The notes: generated by a model from the letters alone, not told the origin. DNA of 64,000 nt from Sva-07 sp963698565 (GCA_963698565.1 CAVORH010000049.1:4369-68368); one strand, 5' to 3'; positions 1 through 8,478 are shown, counted from the first letter of the stretch. Made by a program: numbers and translations.

Positions 1-85
1 CCCGATCATGGACTCATGGACGCAACGGCCGCGTCGGCGTGGACGATGACATCCACCGACCTCGCCTTCATGGTCGACCAGCTGT

Positions 86-1141
86 GTGCACAGTTCGACG
101 AGGTCCTCGCTCCGGTCCTCGTCGGACGGCGTCATCCGGCTGCGAGCTGTCGACGGCGTCGACGAACTCCCATCGGGCGTCGCTGACGACCAGCATCCGG
201 GCGCGTACCGCACCACGACCACCGGTGGGTCGCTCCGCTTCTCGTACGCGGTCGGGCCGGACTCGTTGAAGGCGATGGTGCACCCGCCCCGCAGCCCGGT
301 CTGGGCGATGACCCGCGATGACACTGGCTCGATCTCGGTGAGCGTCGCACCAACACGTCCCGTCCGCCGCGCCGTACTCGGCGCCCGGGCCTGCGACCTC
401 GCCGCCCTCGAGCGTCTCGACCGCACCCAGCTGGCCGGGCCGCACCCCGACCGCCAACACGCCGCCGCACGTGCCCAGTTGTTCACGATCGGGGTCGACT
501 GTTCCCAACCGGCCGCCACGTGCTTCTGCGAGTCGACCGGCACCGGCCCATCCGTCGACAGTGGCGCCGATCTGTCGATGACCGAGATGGGCGACGACGT
601 GGTGCAGTACGTGTTGCGCGCCGGATCGGAGCAGGGCCGCGAGTTCGCCGAGTCGCTCGGGCTCGCGTCCGCGGGAGCCGACGTCGTCGCCGAGGCCGAG
701 CGACTGCGTCGCAGCGTGCACACCACCGAGCGAGCGATGCCGACGGATGCGGCATCGATCGTGCTGGCCGATCTCGAACACCCACGCTGGGACGACGTGG
801 CCGAACGCTGCCTCACCTGCGGCAACTGCACCGCCGTGTGCCCGACCTGCTTCTGCACCGACTTGGACGATCGAATGGAGCTCGACGGCCTCACCACCCA
901 TCGCGACCGGGTGTGGGACACCTGCTTCAGCCTGGAGTACTCACACCTCGGCGCCGGGCCCGCGCGCTCGTCGGCTCGCTCGCGGTACCGACAGTGGCTC
1001 ACCCACAAGCTCGGCACCTGGCACGACCAGTTCGGCGAATCGGGGTGCGTCGGGTGCGGGCGCTGCATCACCTGGTGCCCCGTCGGCATCGACCTGACCG
1101 CCGAGGTCGACGCGCTCGCGACGTCGGGAGTCACGCCATGA
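86..1141 (+). CDS. hydB: Hydrogenase beta subunit, 4Fe-4S dicluster protein (5' end probably frameshifted)
   Basis: Electron-transfer beta subunit of a cytoplasmic group 3b-type [NiFe] hydrogenase, passing electrons between the small subunit and the flavin subunit. Two clusters of cysteines are visible near the C-terminus: CLTCGNCTAVCPTCFC and CVGCGRCITWCPVGID, as in archaeal HydB. The first part (GAYR, FSYAVGPDSLK, HPPR, GARACDL) also follows the HydB pattern. The GTG at 86 gives 351 residues but its first residues look unnatural. The frame one base away, open from the window edge with ATGs at 16 and 46, encodes a much more HydB-like start (FMVDQLCAQFDEVLAPVLVG) up to about 120. A one-base indel near 115-126 would join the two. 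The stop overlaps the next gene by ATGA. Confidence 0.85.
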   Translation: MHSSTRSSLRSSSDGVIRLRAVDGVDELPSGVADDQHPGAYRTTTTGGSLRFSYAVGPDSLKAMVHPPRSPVWAMTRDDTGSISVSVAPTRPVRRAVLGARACDLAALERLDRTQLAGPHPDRQHAAARAQLFTIGVDCSQPAATCFCESTGTGPSVDSGADLSMTEMGDDVVQYVLRAGSEQGREFAESLGLASAGADVVAEAERLRRSVHTTERAMPTDAASIVLADLEHPRWDDVAERCLTCGNCTAVCPTCFCTDLDDRMELDGLTTHRDRVWDTCFSLEYSHLGAGPARSSARSRYRQWLTHKLGTWHDQFGESGCVGCGRCITWCPVGIDLTAEVDALATSGVTP

Positions 1142-2052
1142 CCGCCAGGACGACGCCGACCACCCGTTCTCGTGAACTCGTTGCGGAACTATTCCGCAAC
1201 GAGTTCACGAGAATGGCTACGAGCACCGGCGATCCGATGATCGAACCACGCGTCCACGTCGTGCGGTCGGTCACCCCCGAGACCCCGGGCGTGTTCACAC
1301 TCGACGTCGTCCCGGTCGACGGCGCGCCCACTCCGTTCCTGCCGGCGCAGGTCAGCATGCTCGGCGCGTTCGGGATCGGCGAGGCGGCGATCTCGATCAG
1401 TTCCTCCGCCGCCGTCGATGATCACCACGAGTACACGATCCGTCGGGCCGGAGCGATCACCACTGCACTCGGCGCGCTGCGGCCGGGTGACCAGTTGGCG
1501 ATCCGCGGCCCGTTCGGCCGGCCGTGGGACGTCGACGCACTGCACGGCGATGTCGTGATCGCAGCCGGCGGCATCGGGCTCGCGCCCTTGCGCTCGGCCG
1601 TGTACGCCCTGCTCGACACGATGCAGGAGCGACCGCATCGCCGCATCCTGTTGGTCGTCGGTGCCCGCAGCAGCGCAGATCTGCTCTACTCCGGCCAGTA
1701 CGACGAGTGGCGAGCCCGCGGCATCGAGGTCGTCTCGACGATCGACACCGCGGAAGCCGGATGGTCGGGTCGGGTCGGGTTCGTACCGGACGTCGCCGCC
1801 GACCTCGATGTCGACTGGGCGATCACCGGAGCACTGGTGTGCGGCCCCGACGTGATGATGCGACTGACCGCAGACCGCTTCATCGACCTCGGCGTCGCGC
1901 CCGGCTCGATCCAGCTGACGCTGGAACGGAACATGCAGTGCGCGACCGGCCGCTGCGGCCATTGCCAGCTCGGGCCGGTGCTGGTGTGCCGCGACGGCCC
2001 GGTGATGACCTATCCCGAGATCGCCGACGCGCTGCGGGTGCGGGAGCGCTGA
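1138..2052 (+). CDS. hydG: Hydrogenase gamma subunit, FAD/NAD(P)- and 2Fe-2S-binding
   Basis: Flavoprotein subunit (304 aa) of the ferredoxin-reductase/PyrK type, coupling the hydrogenase to NAD(P)(H). An FAD-binding barrel comes first, then a nucleotide-binding region (VIAAGGIGLAPLRS, VCGPDVMM), then a C-terminal 2Fe-2S site with cysteines in NMQCATGRCGHCQLGPVLVC. The ATG at 1138 overlaps the hydB stop (ATGA). The first 25 codons contain a perfect 22-bp inverted repeat (1167-1213), and an in-frame ATG at 1213 begins exactly at its end. That could be the original start, giving a 279-residue protein. A shine-dalgarno-like GAGGAGG follows the stop and serves hydD. Confidence 0.9.
   Translation: MTARTTPTTRSRELVAELFRNEFTRMATSTGDPMIEPRVHVVRSVTPETPGVFTLDVVPVDGAPTPFLPAQVSMLGAFGIGEAAISISSSAAVDDHHEYTIRRAGAITTALGALRPGDQLAIRGPFGRPWDVDALHGDVVIAAGGIGLAPLRSAVYALLDTMQERPHRRILLVVGARSSADLLYSGQYDEWRARGIEVVSTIDTAEAGWSGRVGFVPDVAADLDVDWAITGALVCGPDVMMRLTADRFIDLGVAPGSIQLTLERNMQCATGRCGHCQLGPVLVCRDGPVMTYPEIADALRVRER
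1167..1213. repeat. Perfect 22-bp inverted repeat inside the start of hydG
   Basis: Arms 1167-1188 and 1192-1213 are exact reverse complements with a 3-base loop (CTA). The arm begins TTCTCGTGAAC and ends TTGCGGAA. It is translated in frame as part of the hydG N-terminus, and the second arm ends at the A of an alternative ATG. It shares TTCYCGTGAAC plus a TGCG block with the hairpin at 6708-6758, so both may belong to one small palindromic element family. Confidence 0.9.
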
Positions 2053-2062
2053 GGAGGCCACG

Positions 2063-2836
2063 ATGGAGGAACGACGACCGACCCTGGCGGTGTGGAAGTT
2101 CGCTTCGTGCGACGGATGCCAGCTCAGCCTGCTCGACTGCGAGGACGAACTGCTCGCCGTGGCCGACCGTGTCGCCATCTCCTACTTCCCCGAGGCCACC
2201 TCCACGATGGTCGAGGGTCCGTACGACGTCTCGCTCGTCGAGGGCTCGATCACGACCGCGCACGACGCCGAGCGCATCCTCGAGATCCGGCGCCAGTCGG
2301 GACTGCTCGTCACCATCGGTGCGTGCGCCACCGCCGGCGGCATCCAGGCCCTGCGGAACGGTGCCGACATCGCCGAGTTCACCTCGATCGTGTACGCCCA
2401 CCCCGAGTACATCTCCACGCTCGCAACCTCCACGCCGATCGCCGACCACGTCGACGTCGACCTCGAACTCCGCGGCTGCCCGATCGACCGTCGCCAGCTC
2501 GTCGCCACGATCGCCGCTCTACTGAACCGCCACGTACTGCGGCTGCCGACCACCAGCGTGTGCACCGAATGCAAGGCGGCGTCGACGAGCTGCGTGATGG
2601 TGGCCCACGGCACCGCCTGCCTCGGACCGATCACCCAGGCCGGCTGCGGGGCGCTGTGCCCGTCGTTCCACCGCGGCTGCTACGGGTGCTTCGGGCCGAT
2701 GGAGGACCCGAACATCCCCGCGCTCGAGCACCGACTCGACCAACTCGGGATCGAACCGGAGGCGATCGATCGCCTGATGCGCACCTTCGACGTCGAGGCC
2801 TTCGCCCGCATCGCAGCCGAAGGAGCCCGGCCATGA
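2063..2836 (+). CDS. hydD: [NiFe] hydrogenase small (delta) subunit
   Basis: Fe-S small subunit (257 aa) that wires the NiFe site to HydB/HydG. The N-terminus carries WKFASCDGCQLSLLDCED, the CxxC that ligates the proximal cluster. Further conserved cysteines are in TIGACATAGG, RGCPID, VCTECK, GTACLGPITQAGCG and HRGCYGCFGP, matching the sulfhydrogenase/F420-hydrogenase type of small subunit. There is no Tat signal peptide, so the enzyme is cytoplasmic. GAGGAGG sits just upstream of the ATG. The stop overlaps the start of hydA (ATGA), as in a translationally coupled operon. Confidence 0.95.
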   Translation: MEERRPTLAVWKFASCDGCQLSLLDCEDELLAVADRVAISYFPEATSTMVEGPYDVSLVEGSITTAHDAERILEIRRQSGLLVTIGACATAGGIQALRNGADIAEFTSIVYAHPEYISTLATSTPIADHVDVDLELRGCPIDRRQLVATIAALLNRHVLRLPTTSVCTECKAASTSCVMVAHGTACLGPITQAGCGALCPSFHRGCYGCFGPMEDPNIPALEHRLDQLGIEPEAIDRLMRTFDVEAFARIAAEGARP

Positions 2837-4149
2837 CCCACAAGTCACTCGACCTGCACGTGCCGACGCTCACCCGCGTCGAGGGCGAAGGGGCGATGCA
2901 CGTCGTCGTCCGCGACGGCGTGGTCGAGGACGTCCAGCTCGAGATCTACGAGCCACCCCGCATGTTCGAGGCCTTCCTGCGCGGGCGGGCGCACCACGAA
3001 CCCGTCGACATCACGGCGCGGATCTGCGGGATCTGCCCGGTCGCCTACCAGATGAGCGCGGCCCACGCGATCGAACGGCTCGCCGGTGTGAGCGTCGACG
3101 GGCCGATCCGCGACCTGCGACGCCTGCTCTACTGCGGCGAGTGGATCGAGAGCCACGTCCTGCACATGGCGTTCCTGCACGCACCGGACTTCCTCGGTGT
3201 CGACTCCGGGATCACGATCGCCCGGCAGGAACCCGAGCTGATGACCGAGGTGCTGCACCTCAAGAAGACCGGCAACCGGATCATGGAGGTCGTCGGCGGA
3301 CGTCCGATCCATCCGGTCAACGTGCGCCTCGGCGGGTTCTACCGGGCGCCGAGCCGGCGAGAGCTCCACGCCCTCGACGCCGACCTCGAACGGGCCCACG
3401 CCGCCGCGGTCGCTCTCGTCCGCTGGGTCGCCGGATTCGAATTCCCCTCGATCCCCGACCGCCTGGCCGAACACACCGAGTTCGTGTCGCTGCGTCACCC
3501 GCACGAGTACCCGCTCAACGAGGGCCGCATCGTGTCGAACCTCGGCCTCGACCTCGACGTCACCGAGTACGGCGAACGGCTCCGTGAGATCCACGTCGAA
3601 CACTCGACCGCGCTGCACGCCACTCTCGACGGTGATCGTCGCTACCAGGTCGGCCCGCTCGCACGTTGGATGAACAACTTCGACCTGCTCACCGACTCGG
3701 TGCGCGACCTCGCCGGCGAGGTCGGCATCGGCGAGGTGGAGACCAACCCGTTCCGCAGCATCATCGTGCGGGGCCTGGAGACGGTGTGGGCGCTCGAGGA
3801 AGCCCAGCGCATCATCGACGCCTACACCCCGCCGCCCGAACCCGCCGTCGAGGTACCGCCCGTCGCCGGCACCGGGCAGGCAGCGACCGAGGCCCCGCGG
3901 GGCCTGCTCTACCACCGCTACGAACTCGACGATGCCGGCATCATCGCCGACGCCGTGATCGTGCCACCCACCTCGCAGAACCAGATCGCGATCGAGGCCG
4001 ACCTGCGCGACTTCGTGCAGTCACACCTCGACCTCGACGACCACACGCTCGGTCACCGCTGCGAGCAGGTGATCCGCAACTACGACCCGTGCATCTCCTG
4101 CGCGACCCACTTCCTGCGCTTCAGCAGCGACCGGATCGGCGACCGATGA
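2833..4149 (+). CDS. hydA: [NiFe] hydrogenase large (alpha) subunit, catalytic
   Basis: Catalytic subunit (438 aa) for reversible H2 oxidation/formation, probably with NAD(P). Both nickel-ligating motifs are present: ARICGICPV near the N-terminus and DPCISCATHFL near the C-terminus. It ends a short distance after the second CxxC (RFSSDRIGDR), the stretch that a maturation protease removes. The protease gene follows with a 4-base overlap. The order beta-gamma-delta-alpha and the subunit types match group 3b (NADP-linked, sulfhydrogenase-type) enzymes; the assignment to group 3b is by family knowledge, not by a tree. Confidence 0.95.
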   Translation: MTHKSLDLHVPTLTRVEGEGAMHVVVRDGVVEDVQLEIYEPPRMFEAFLRGRAHHEPVDITARICGICPVAYQMSAAHAIERLAGVSVDGPIRDLRRLLYCGEWIESHVLHMAFLHAPDFLGVDSGITIARQEPELMTEVLHLKKTGNRIMEVVGGRPIHPVNVRLGGFYRAPSRRELHALDADLERAHAAAVALVRWVAGFEFPSIPDRLAEHTEFVSLRHPHEYPLNEGRIVSNLGLDLDVTEYGERLREIHVEHSTALHATLDGDRRYQVGPLARWMNNFDLLTDSVRDLAGEVGIGEVETNPFRSIIVRGLETVWALEEAQRIIDAYTPPPEPAVEVPPVAGTGQAATEAPRGLLYHRYELDDAGIIADAVIVPPTSQNQIAIEADLRDFVQSHLDLDDHTLGHRCEQVIRNYDPCISCATHFLRFSSDRIGDR

Positions 4150-4604
4150 CCACGATCGTGATCGGCGTCGGCAACCGCGACCGCGGTGACGATGCCGTCG
4201 GCCCGATCGTGTGCGACCGGCTGCGCGCGCGGTACCCCGCCGACGCCCCCCTGCGGGTGATCGTGTGTGAGGGCTCGATCCTCGATCTCGCGCTCCACTG
4301 GCAGTCCGACGATCACGTGGTGATCGTCGACGCGATGCAGCCCGGCACGGCGCCGGGACGTGTCGTGACCTTCGACGCGACGGCGGAGCCGCTGCCGACG
4401 CCCGGGGCGGTGTCGACCCACGAGATCGACGTGTCGGTCGCGATCGAACTCGCCCGGGCGATCGGACGGATGCCGGCGCAGCTGCTCCTGATCGGCGTCG
4501 AAGCCGCACAGACCGAGTGGGGAACCCCACCCAGCCCGCCGGTCGACGCCGCGATCGAGGCCGTCGTCGACGAGTTCGTTCGCGACCACCTCGCCATGCG
4601 ATGA
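4146..4604 (+). CDS. Hydrogenase maturation protease
   Basis: Endopeptidase of the HyaD/HybD/HycI type (152 aa) that trims the large-subunit C-terminus after nickel insertion. The N-terminus has the family motif IGVGNRDRGDDAVGP, the following acidic ligand lies in CEGSILDL, VIVDAM is conserved, and a histidine occurs in STHEIDV. It overlaps hydA by ATGA and is the last gene of the operon. A dyad at 4598-4640 straddles its stop codon and faces the convergent gene. Confidence 0.93.
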   Translation: MTTIVIGVGNRDRGDDAVGPIVCDRLRARYPADAPLRVIVCEGSILDLALHWQSDDHVVIVDAMQPGTAPGRVVTFDATAEPLPTPGAVSTHEIDVSVAIELARAIGRMPAQLLLIGVEAAQTEWGTPPSPPVDAAIEAVVDEFVRDHLAMR

Positions 4605-4640
4605 GTTTCCGGGCCACCCCTCGGCCACGAATCTCATCGC
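4598..4640. terminator. Inverted repeat between convergent operons
   Basis: GCGATGAG at 4598-4605 pairs with CTCATCGC at 4633-4640, with further partial pairing inside. It lies in the 72-base gap between the hydrogenase operon and the convergent DUF6390-like gene and could stop transcription from both sides. No clear T-run is seen, so the terminator role is inferred. Confidence 0.5.
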
Positions 4641-4676
4641 AGCGCAGTCGTTCGCTGGGCTCGGGGTGATTCGGGC

Positions 4677-5402
4677 TCAACCGGCGGCGAACGTCGCCAG
4701 CTGATCGAGCGTCGTCCGCCGCAGGCGATCGAGCTGTTGCGGGCGCAGCCGCTCGCACACCGTGCTCCAGTGCAGCGCCACCCAATCACCCACCTCGACA
4801 GCGATCGGACTCGTCACCTGTTCGATCACCGGCTCGCCGAAGCACAGCCGGCTGCCCTCCCACACCAGTGGCCGGCGGCGCGCCAGTGGCACGCCGGCAC
4901 TGATGTCGACCACCTGCGCCCAGCTGACGCAACACTGGTCGACGATGCGCAACGGTTCGTCGACGACGCCACGGCGCATCAACCCCGTCCACGGGGTGAC
5001 GTGGAGTACGTGGTAGCTGTGGTGCGCGACGCCGACAGCGACGGACTCGTCGATCCGCGACCATGCTGATCCGGCCCGTCGCCGGAAACGCGCATCGATC
5101 GAGTTGCCGAAGTCGTGCACGCTCACCCGGTCGAGTAGCCCGTTGCCGATCCAGTACGCCTCGACCACGTCGGCGTCGAGTGGGTCGATGCGGTGTGCGG
5201 CACCGGCGAGCAACTCGAGGTACGGGTACGCGCCTTCGAACTGTGCAGCCAACTCGGCGAACCCCCCATCGATCGGTGCATGCAGGTACTCGCCGACGCC
5301 CCCGGACGAGACCGGACCACAGTGGCCGAGCCGGTTGGGAGGCGATGCGAACCGGACGAACCGCAACGGCCCGGAGGGCGCGTCGGGGGTTGCGGCGGGC
5401 AT
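4677..5402 (-). CDS. Hydrogenase-associated protein, DUF6390-like
   Basis: A 241-residue soluble protein with no signal peptide or membrane segment, containing NRLGHCGP, EYLHAPIDGGF, YWIGNGLLD and HHSYHVLHV. The text and its place in a hypC operon beside an NAD-linked hydrogenase fit the family I recall as DUF6390, often found with actinobacterial hydrogenases. Its function is unknown; the conserved Cys and His residues would allow a metal-site role, but that is speculation. Start chosen at the ATG at 5402, just after the upstream gene stops; a GTG at 5408 would give two extra residues. Confidence 0.65.
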   Translation of the reverse strand: MPAATPDAPSGPLRFVRFASPPNRLGHCGPVSSGGVGEYLHAPIDGGFAELAAQFEGAYPYLELLAGAAHRIDPLDADVVEAYWIGNGLLDRVSVHDFGNSIDARFRRRAGSAWSRIDESVAVGVAHHSYHVLHVTPWTGLMRRGVVDEPLRIVDQCCVSWAQVVDISAGVPLARRRPLVWEGSRLCFGEPVIEQVTSPIAVEVGDWVALHWSTVCERLRPQQLDRLRRTTLDQLATFAAG

Positions 5403-5404
5403 GA

Positions 5405-6379
5405 TCACGACGCCAGCCCGTGCGACGGCCGGGCCGGCACGCCGCGGCGAGCCGACGACGCGACGACCACGAGGACACCGGCGAGCACGACGAGGTAGCC
5501 GACGGCATCGACGGTGATCGGCACGCCTCGCAACCCGCTGTTCAGCACGGCCGTCACCACCGCACCGGCGACGAGCACGGCGGTGACATCGGTGGCGGGC
5601 GCCATGGCGAGCGCTCGGTACCAGAGCGTCACGAAGACACCGAGCGTCGTGCCGGTGACGGCGATCCACCACCACTGCCCGACCGTGAACCCGGCGAGCG
5701 CGCCGAGTTCGCCACGGGCGGCGAGCCATGCGAGCAACAGCGCCGCGCCTCCGAGCATGCGCACCACCGCCAGCCACCGCGCCGGGACCGTCGCCAGCAG
5801 GCGCTTGACGACGAGCACCTCGAGCGCCCACGCCAGGGTGGCAACGAGGATCAACAGCTCACCACGGCCGACACCCGAGATGCTGACACCGCCGCTGACG
5901 ACGATGTGGCCGACGACCAGCAACGCGATCGCCAGCAGGTGTGCTGGCCGCAATCGCTCGTGCAGCACGACCGCGGCGCCGACGGCGACCCAGACGACGA
6001 GCGTCTTGTGGATGAATGCCGCATCGTTCGATGTCGCGAGTGCGAGCCCCTCGAAGAACAGGACGAACGGCACGGCACCACCGATCACGGCAACCACGGC
6101 CAACCACGGCCACGTGGACCGACCGATCGATCCGGGCCGTTGCGCGGCCGGAACCGGCAGCACGACGAGCACGACCGTCAGCAGCACCCCGGCCCAGAGA
6201 TTCTTGGCGGTCGTGTAAACCGTCGCGTCGTCGAAGTGACGCACCGCCAGTCCGTTGACGAACACGGCGACGCCGCTGACCAGCGCGGCCACGACCGCGG
6301 GCCAGAGCGGCCAGCGATCGCCACGGGCGGAGACCGGCGTCGTGGCGCCAGCCCGATCGTTCTGCACCGACGTAGTCAT
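5405..6379 (-). CDS. EamA/DMT-family transporter
   Basis: A 324-residue integral membrane protein with about ten hydrophobic segments, the usual size and two-repeat layout of drug/metabolite (EamA) exporters. Recognisable parts include FVLFFEGLALATSNDAAFIHKTLVVWVAVGA spread over the fourth and fifth helices and the second-repeat helix ALVLGVFVTLWYRAL-like region near the end. It sits between hypC and the DUF6390-like gene and overlaps hypC by ATGA, so it is co-transcribed with hydrogenase accessory genes. The substrate is unknown. Confidence 0.85.
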   Translation of the reverse strand: MTTSVQNDRAGATTPVSARGDRWPLWPAVVAALVSGVAVFVNGLAVRHFDDATVYTTAKNLWAGVLLTVVLVVLPVPAAQRPGSIGRSTWPWLAVVAVIGGAVPFVLFFEGLALATSNDAAFIHKTLVVWVAVGAAVVLHERLRPAHLLAIALLVVGHIVVSGGVSISGVGRGELLILVATLAWALEVLVVKRLLATVPARWLAVVRMLGGAALLLAWLAARGELGALAGFTVGQWWWIAVTGTTLGVFVTLWYRALAMAPATDVTAVLVAGAVVTAVLNSGLRGVPITVDAVGYLVVLAGVLVVVASSARRGVPARPSHGLAS

Positions 6380-6609
6380 GTCCTCGCGTCCTCCTGTTCG
6401 AACGGATGCACGGCGTCGCCCAACTCCGAGTCGTCGGTGATCGCCAGCACGAACCCCATCGAGACGATCACGACATCGCCTGGTCGGACCGCCGCACCCT
6501 CGGCGAGCACCACGTCGAGCGACGCCGTCACCTCACGGCCGGCGAACTCGACGACGGCGCGCCGCTCGTCGAGCAGCCCGAGGACGCGGCCCACCTCACC
6601 CAGGCACAT
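6376..6609 (-). CDS. hypC: Hydrogenase assembly chaperone HypC/HupF
   Basis: Small chaperone (77 aa) that carries the Fe(CN)2CO unit with HypD and docks it on the hydrogenase large subunit. The diagnostic start MCLGEVGRV is present; Cys2 becomes the N-terminal residue after Met removal, which fixes the start at 6609 rather than an upstream in-frame codon. The later text (GREVTASLDVVLAEGAAVRPGDVVIV, read in pieces, and MGFVLAITD) is typical. No hypA, B, D, E or F gene is seen in the window, so the rest of the maturation set must be elsewhere. Confidence 0.93.
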   Translation of the reverse strand: MCLGEVGRVLGLLDERRAVVEFAGREVTASLDVVLAEGAAVRPGDVVIVSMGFVLAITDDSELGDAVHPFEQEDART

Positions 6610-6707
6610 GACGAACACCAGCCGTCCGCGTCGACGGTCCCATGACCTCACCCAACTGCGTGCGAGCCACCGGGGCCAGTGCCGAACGACCCTCTCGTAC
6701 GAGCCGG

Positions 6708-6758
6708 CGTTCCCGTGAACAAGGTGCGCACCTGGGCCGCGCCTTGTTCACGGGAACG
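6708..6758. terminator. 17-bp stem hairpin after the nitroreductase gene
   Basis: Arms 6708-6724 and 6742-6758 are exact reverse complements (start CGTTCCCGTGAAC, 17 bp) around a GC-rich loop. It begins two bases beyond the nitroreductase stop on the minus strand and precedes hypC, so a terminator role is likely. The arm shares TTCYCGTGAAC with the hairpin in hydG. Confidence 0.7.
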
Positions 6759-6760
6759 GA

Positions 6761-7423
6761 TCAGTCGACCGGTTGCTTCCAGCGGTTGAGGTACGTGACG
6801 TCCGCAGCCGGGCGGCGCGGCGCCGGGGTGAACGAGTCGCCGGTGTAGTAGCCAACCGCGAGCAGGCACACCTGTGTGACGGTCGGCGGGATGCCGAGCA
6901 GCTCGGCGACCTCGGCCTCGTGCTCGAGATGGAACGTGGTCCACGCCGAGCCGATCCCTCGCGACCGCGCCGCGAGCTGGAAGCTCCACACGCCCGGCAA
7001 CACCGAGCCGTAGTAGCCCGCGTACGCACCGGTCGACGAGCCGTCGGGGACCCGATCGAGTCGCATCGACAGCACCAGGGCCGGCACCTCGTGGAGGTGT
7101 TCGACGAGGAACATCGCCGAATCGATCACCTTCGTGCTTCGATCGTCGCTGCGCACCTCGGTGTTGGCCTGCAGGTACGGCCGTCCGACCGCACCGAAGT
7201 ACTCGGAGATCTTCGCCTTGGTGTCGGGATCGTCGATGATCATCCACCGGTTGCGTTCGAGGTTGCCGCCCATCGGCGCATGGCTCGCAATGTCGATGCA
7301 CTCGAGCAGCTCCTCGTACGGCACCGGCCGCGTGAGGTCGAGCCGCTTGCGGACCTGCTTGGTGGTCTTCAGGAGGAGGTCGGTCTGGTCGAGATCGAAG
7401 CCGGTGATCGGGTGCTGTGCCAT
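6761..7423 (-). CDS. Nitroreductase family protein (FMN-dependent)
   Basis: FMN-binding oxidoreductase (220 aa) of the nitroreductase superfamily. The start at 7423 gives MAQHPITGF; the longer in-frame extension is non-coding in style. Family signs are a basic early motif (TKQVRKRLDL), SHAPMGGNLERNRW where FMN phosphate is bound, a central LPGVWSFQLAARSRGIGSAW, and a C-terminal PTVTQVCLLAVGYYTG. Substrates cannot be told. It is divergent from the EamA gene at 7471 with only 47 bases between them. Confidence 0.9.
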   Translation of the reverse strand: MAQHPITGFDLDQTDLLLKTTKQVRKRLDLTRPVPYEELLECIDIASHAPMGGNLERNRWMIIDDPDTKAKISEYFGAVGRPYLQANTEVRSDDRSTKVIDSAMFLVEHLHEVPALVLSMRLDRVPDGSSTGAYAGYYGSVLPGVWSFQLAARSRGIGSAWTTFHLEHEAEVAELLGIPPTVTQVCLLAVGYYTGDSFTPAPRRPAADVTYLNRWKQPVD

Positions 7424-7470
7424 CGGCCCAGAATGGCATTCCGGCTCGCGCCGCCCGCTACGTTGCGCGC

Positions 7471-8415
7471 GTGACCACCACACCTGCCGACACGTCCAGC
7501 GCGGCAGCCGCCGACGCCCGGGACCTGTCACGGGGCTTGATCGGCGCCGGCATCGCCGTGTGCGCCTGGTCGACCGGCACCATCCTGGCCAAGTACATCG
7601 ACATGGGCAGCCTGGCGATCGGCTTCTACCGATTCCTGTTCTTCGCCGTGATGATCATCGTCTGGATGTACGCGCAGGGCACGCCGTTCCGCCTGCGAGT
7701 GATGCGCGACTCGCTGTGGGGCGGCATCGCGCTCGGCGCCGACATCGCCCTGTTCTTCTCGGCGGTGAAGCTCACCAGCGTCGTCAATGCCACGATCATC
7801 GGCTCGATGCAACCGATCGTCGTCGGAGTGATCGCCGCCAAGTTCTTCGGCGAGAGGATCGGCATGCGCAACGTGTTGTGGTCGCTCGTCGCTCTCTGCG
7901 GCACGATCGTCGTGGTCGCATCGTCAGCCGGTGGCGACGGCAACGACTGGCTCGGCGACCTGCTCGCACTGGCCGCGATGCTGTCGTGGAGCGCCTACTT
8001 CATCACCTCGAAGAACTCGAAGAAGACCATGACCTCGACCGAGTTCACCGCTGGCACGGCATTGTGGACGGTGATCATCTGCGCTCCGCTGGGGCTCGCA
8101 TTCGGGCAGGACATGACGTGGCCGTCGCTGTCGAACTGGGGGCTGCTGATCGTGATGGCTGTCAGCTCCGGCCTGATCGGCCACGCGATGATGAACTGGT
8201 CGCTGGTGCGTATCCCACTCTGGGTCGGCTCCACGTTCACCCTCCTGATCCCCGTGTTCTCCGCGCTGCTCGCCTGGCTGGTGCTCGGCGAGGCCGTCAC
8301 GGCGATACAGGGTCTCGCGATGGCCGTGGTGATCGGTGCGCTCGCCGTGGTCGTTCGCAACCAATCCCAGCCTGCTCCTGCCGCACCGACTGAACCACCA
8401 ACCCCGTTTGCGTGA
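7471..8415 (+). CDS. EamA/DMT-family transporter
   Basis: A 314-residue ten-helix drug/metabolite-type permease with two EamA repeats, for example the helix pair around FYRFLFFAVMIIVWMY and the second-repeat helix GSTFTLLIPVFSALLAW followed by GEAVTAIQG. Start taken as the GTG at 7471: a TACGTT -10-like box ends six bases before it, pointing to a leaderless transcript. The stop codon is supplied by a palindromic repeat (8402-8460), so the last residues TPFA are encoded by that element. Confidence 0.88.
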   Translation: MTTTPADTSSAAAADARDLSRGLIGAGIAVCAWSTGTILAKYIDMGSLAIGFYRFLFFAVMIIVWMYAQGTPFRLRVMRDSLWGGIALGADIALFFSAVKLTSVVNATIIGSMQPIVVGVIAAKFFGERIGMRNVLWSLVALCGTIVVVASSAGGDGNDWLGDLLALAAMLSWSAYFITSKNSKKTMTSTEFTAGTALWTVIICAPLGLAFGQDMTWPSLSNWGLLIVMAVSSGLIGHAMMNWSLVRIPLWVGSTFTLLIPVFSALLAWLVLGEAVTAIQGLAMAVVIGALAVVVRNQSQPAPAAPTEPPTPFA

Positions 8416-8460
8416 CGACTTCCGGTGGGCCGCCCCACCGAGAACTCGACGCAAACGGGG
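8402..8460. repeat. Palindromic intergenic repeat, copy A
   Basis: Outer arms CCCCGTTTGCGT (8402-8413) and ACGCAAACGGGG (8449-8460) are exact complements; an inner dyad CGGTGGG / CCCACCG lies between. It carries the stop codon of the upstream EamA gene and lies between convergent genes. Related copies are at 14618, 34958, 35839 and 35912. Confidence 0.9.
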
Positions 8461-8478
8461 TTGACGGCTGGCGGCGGG

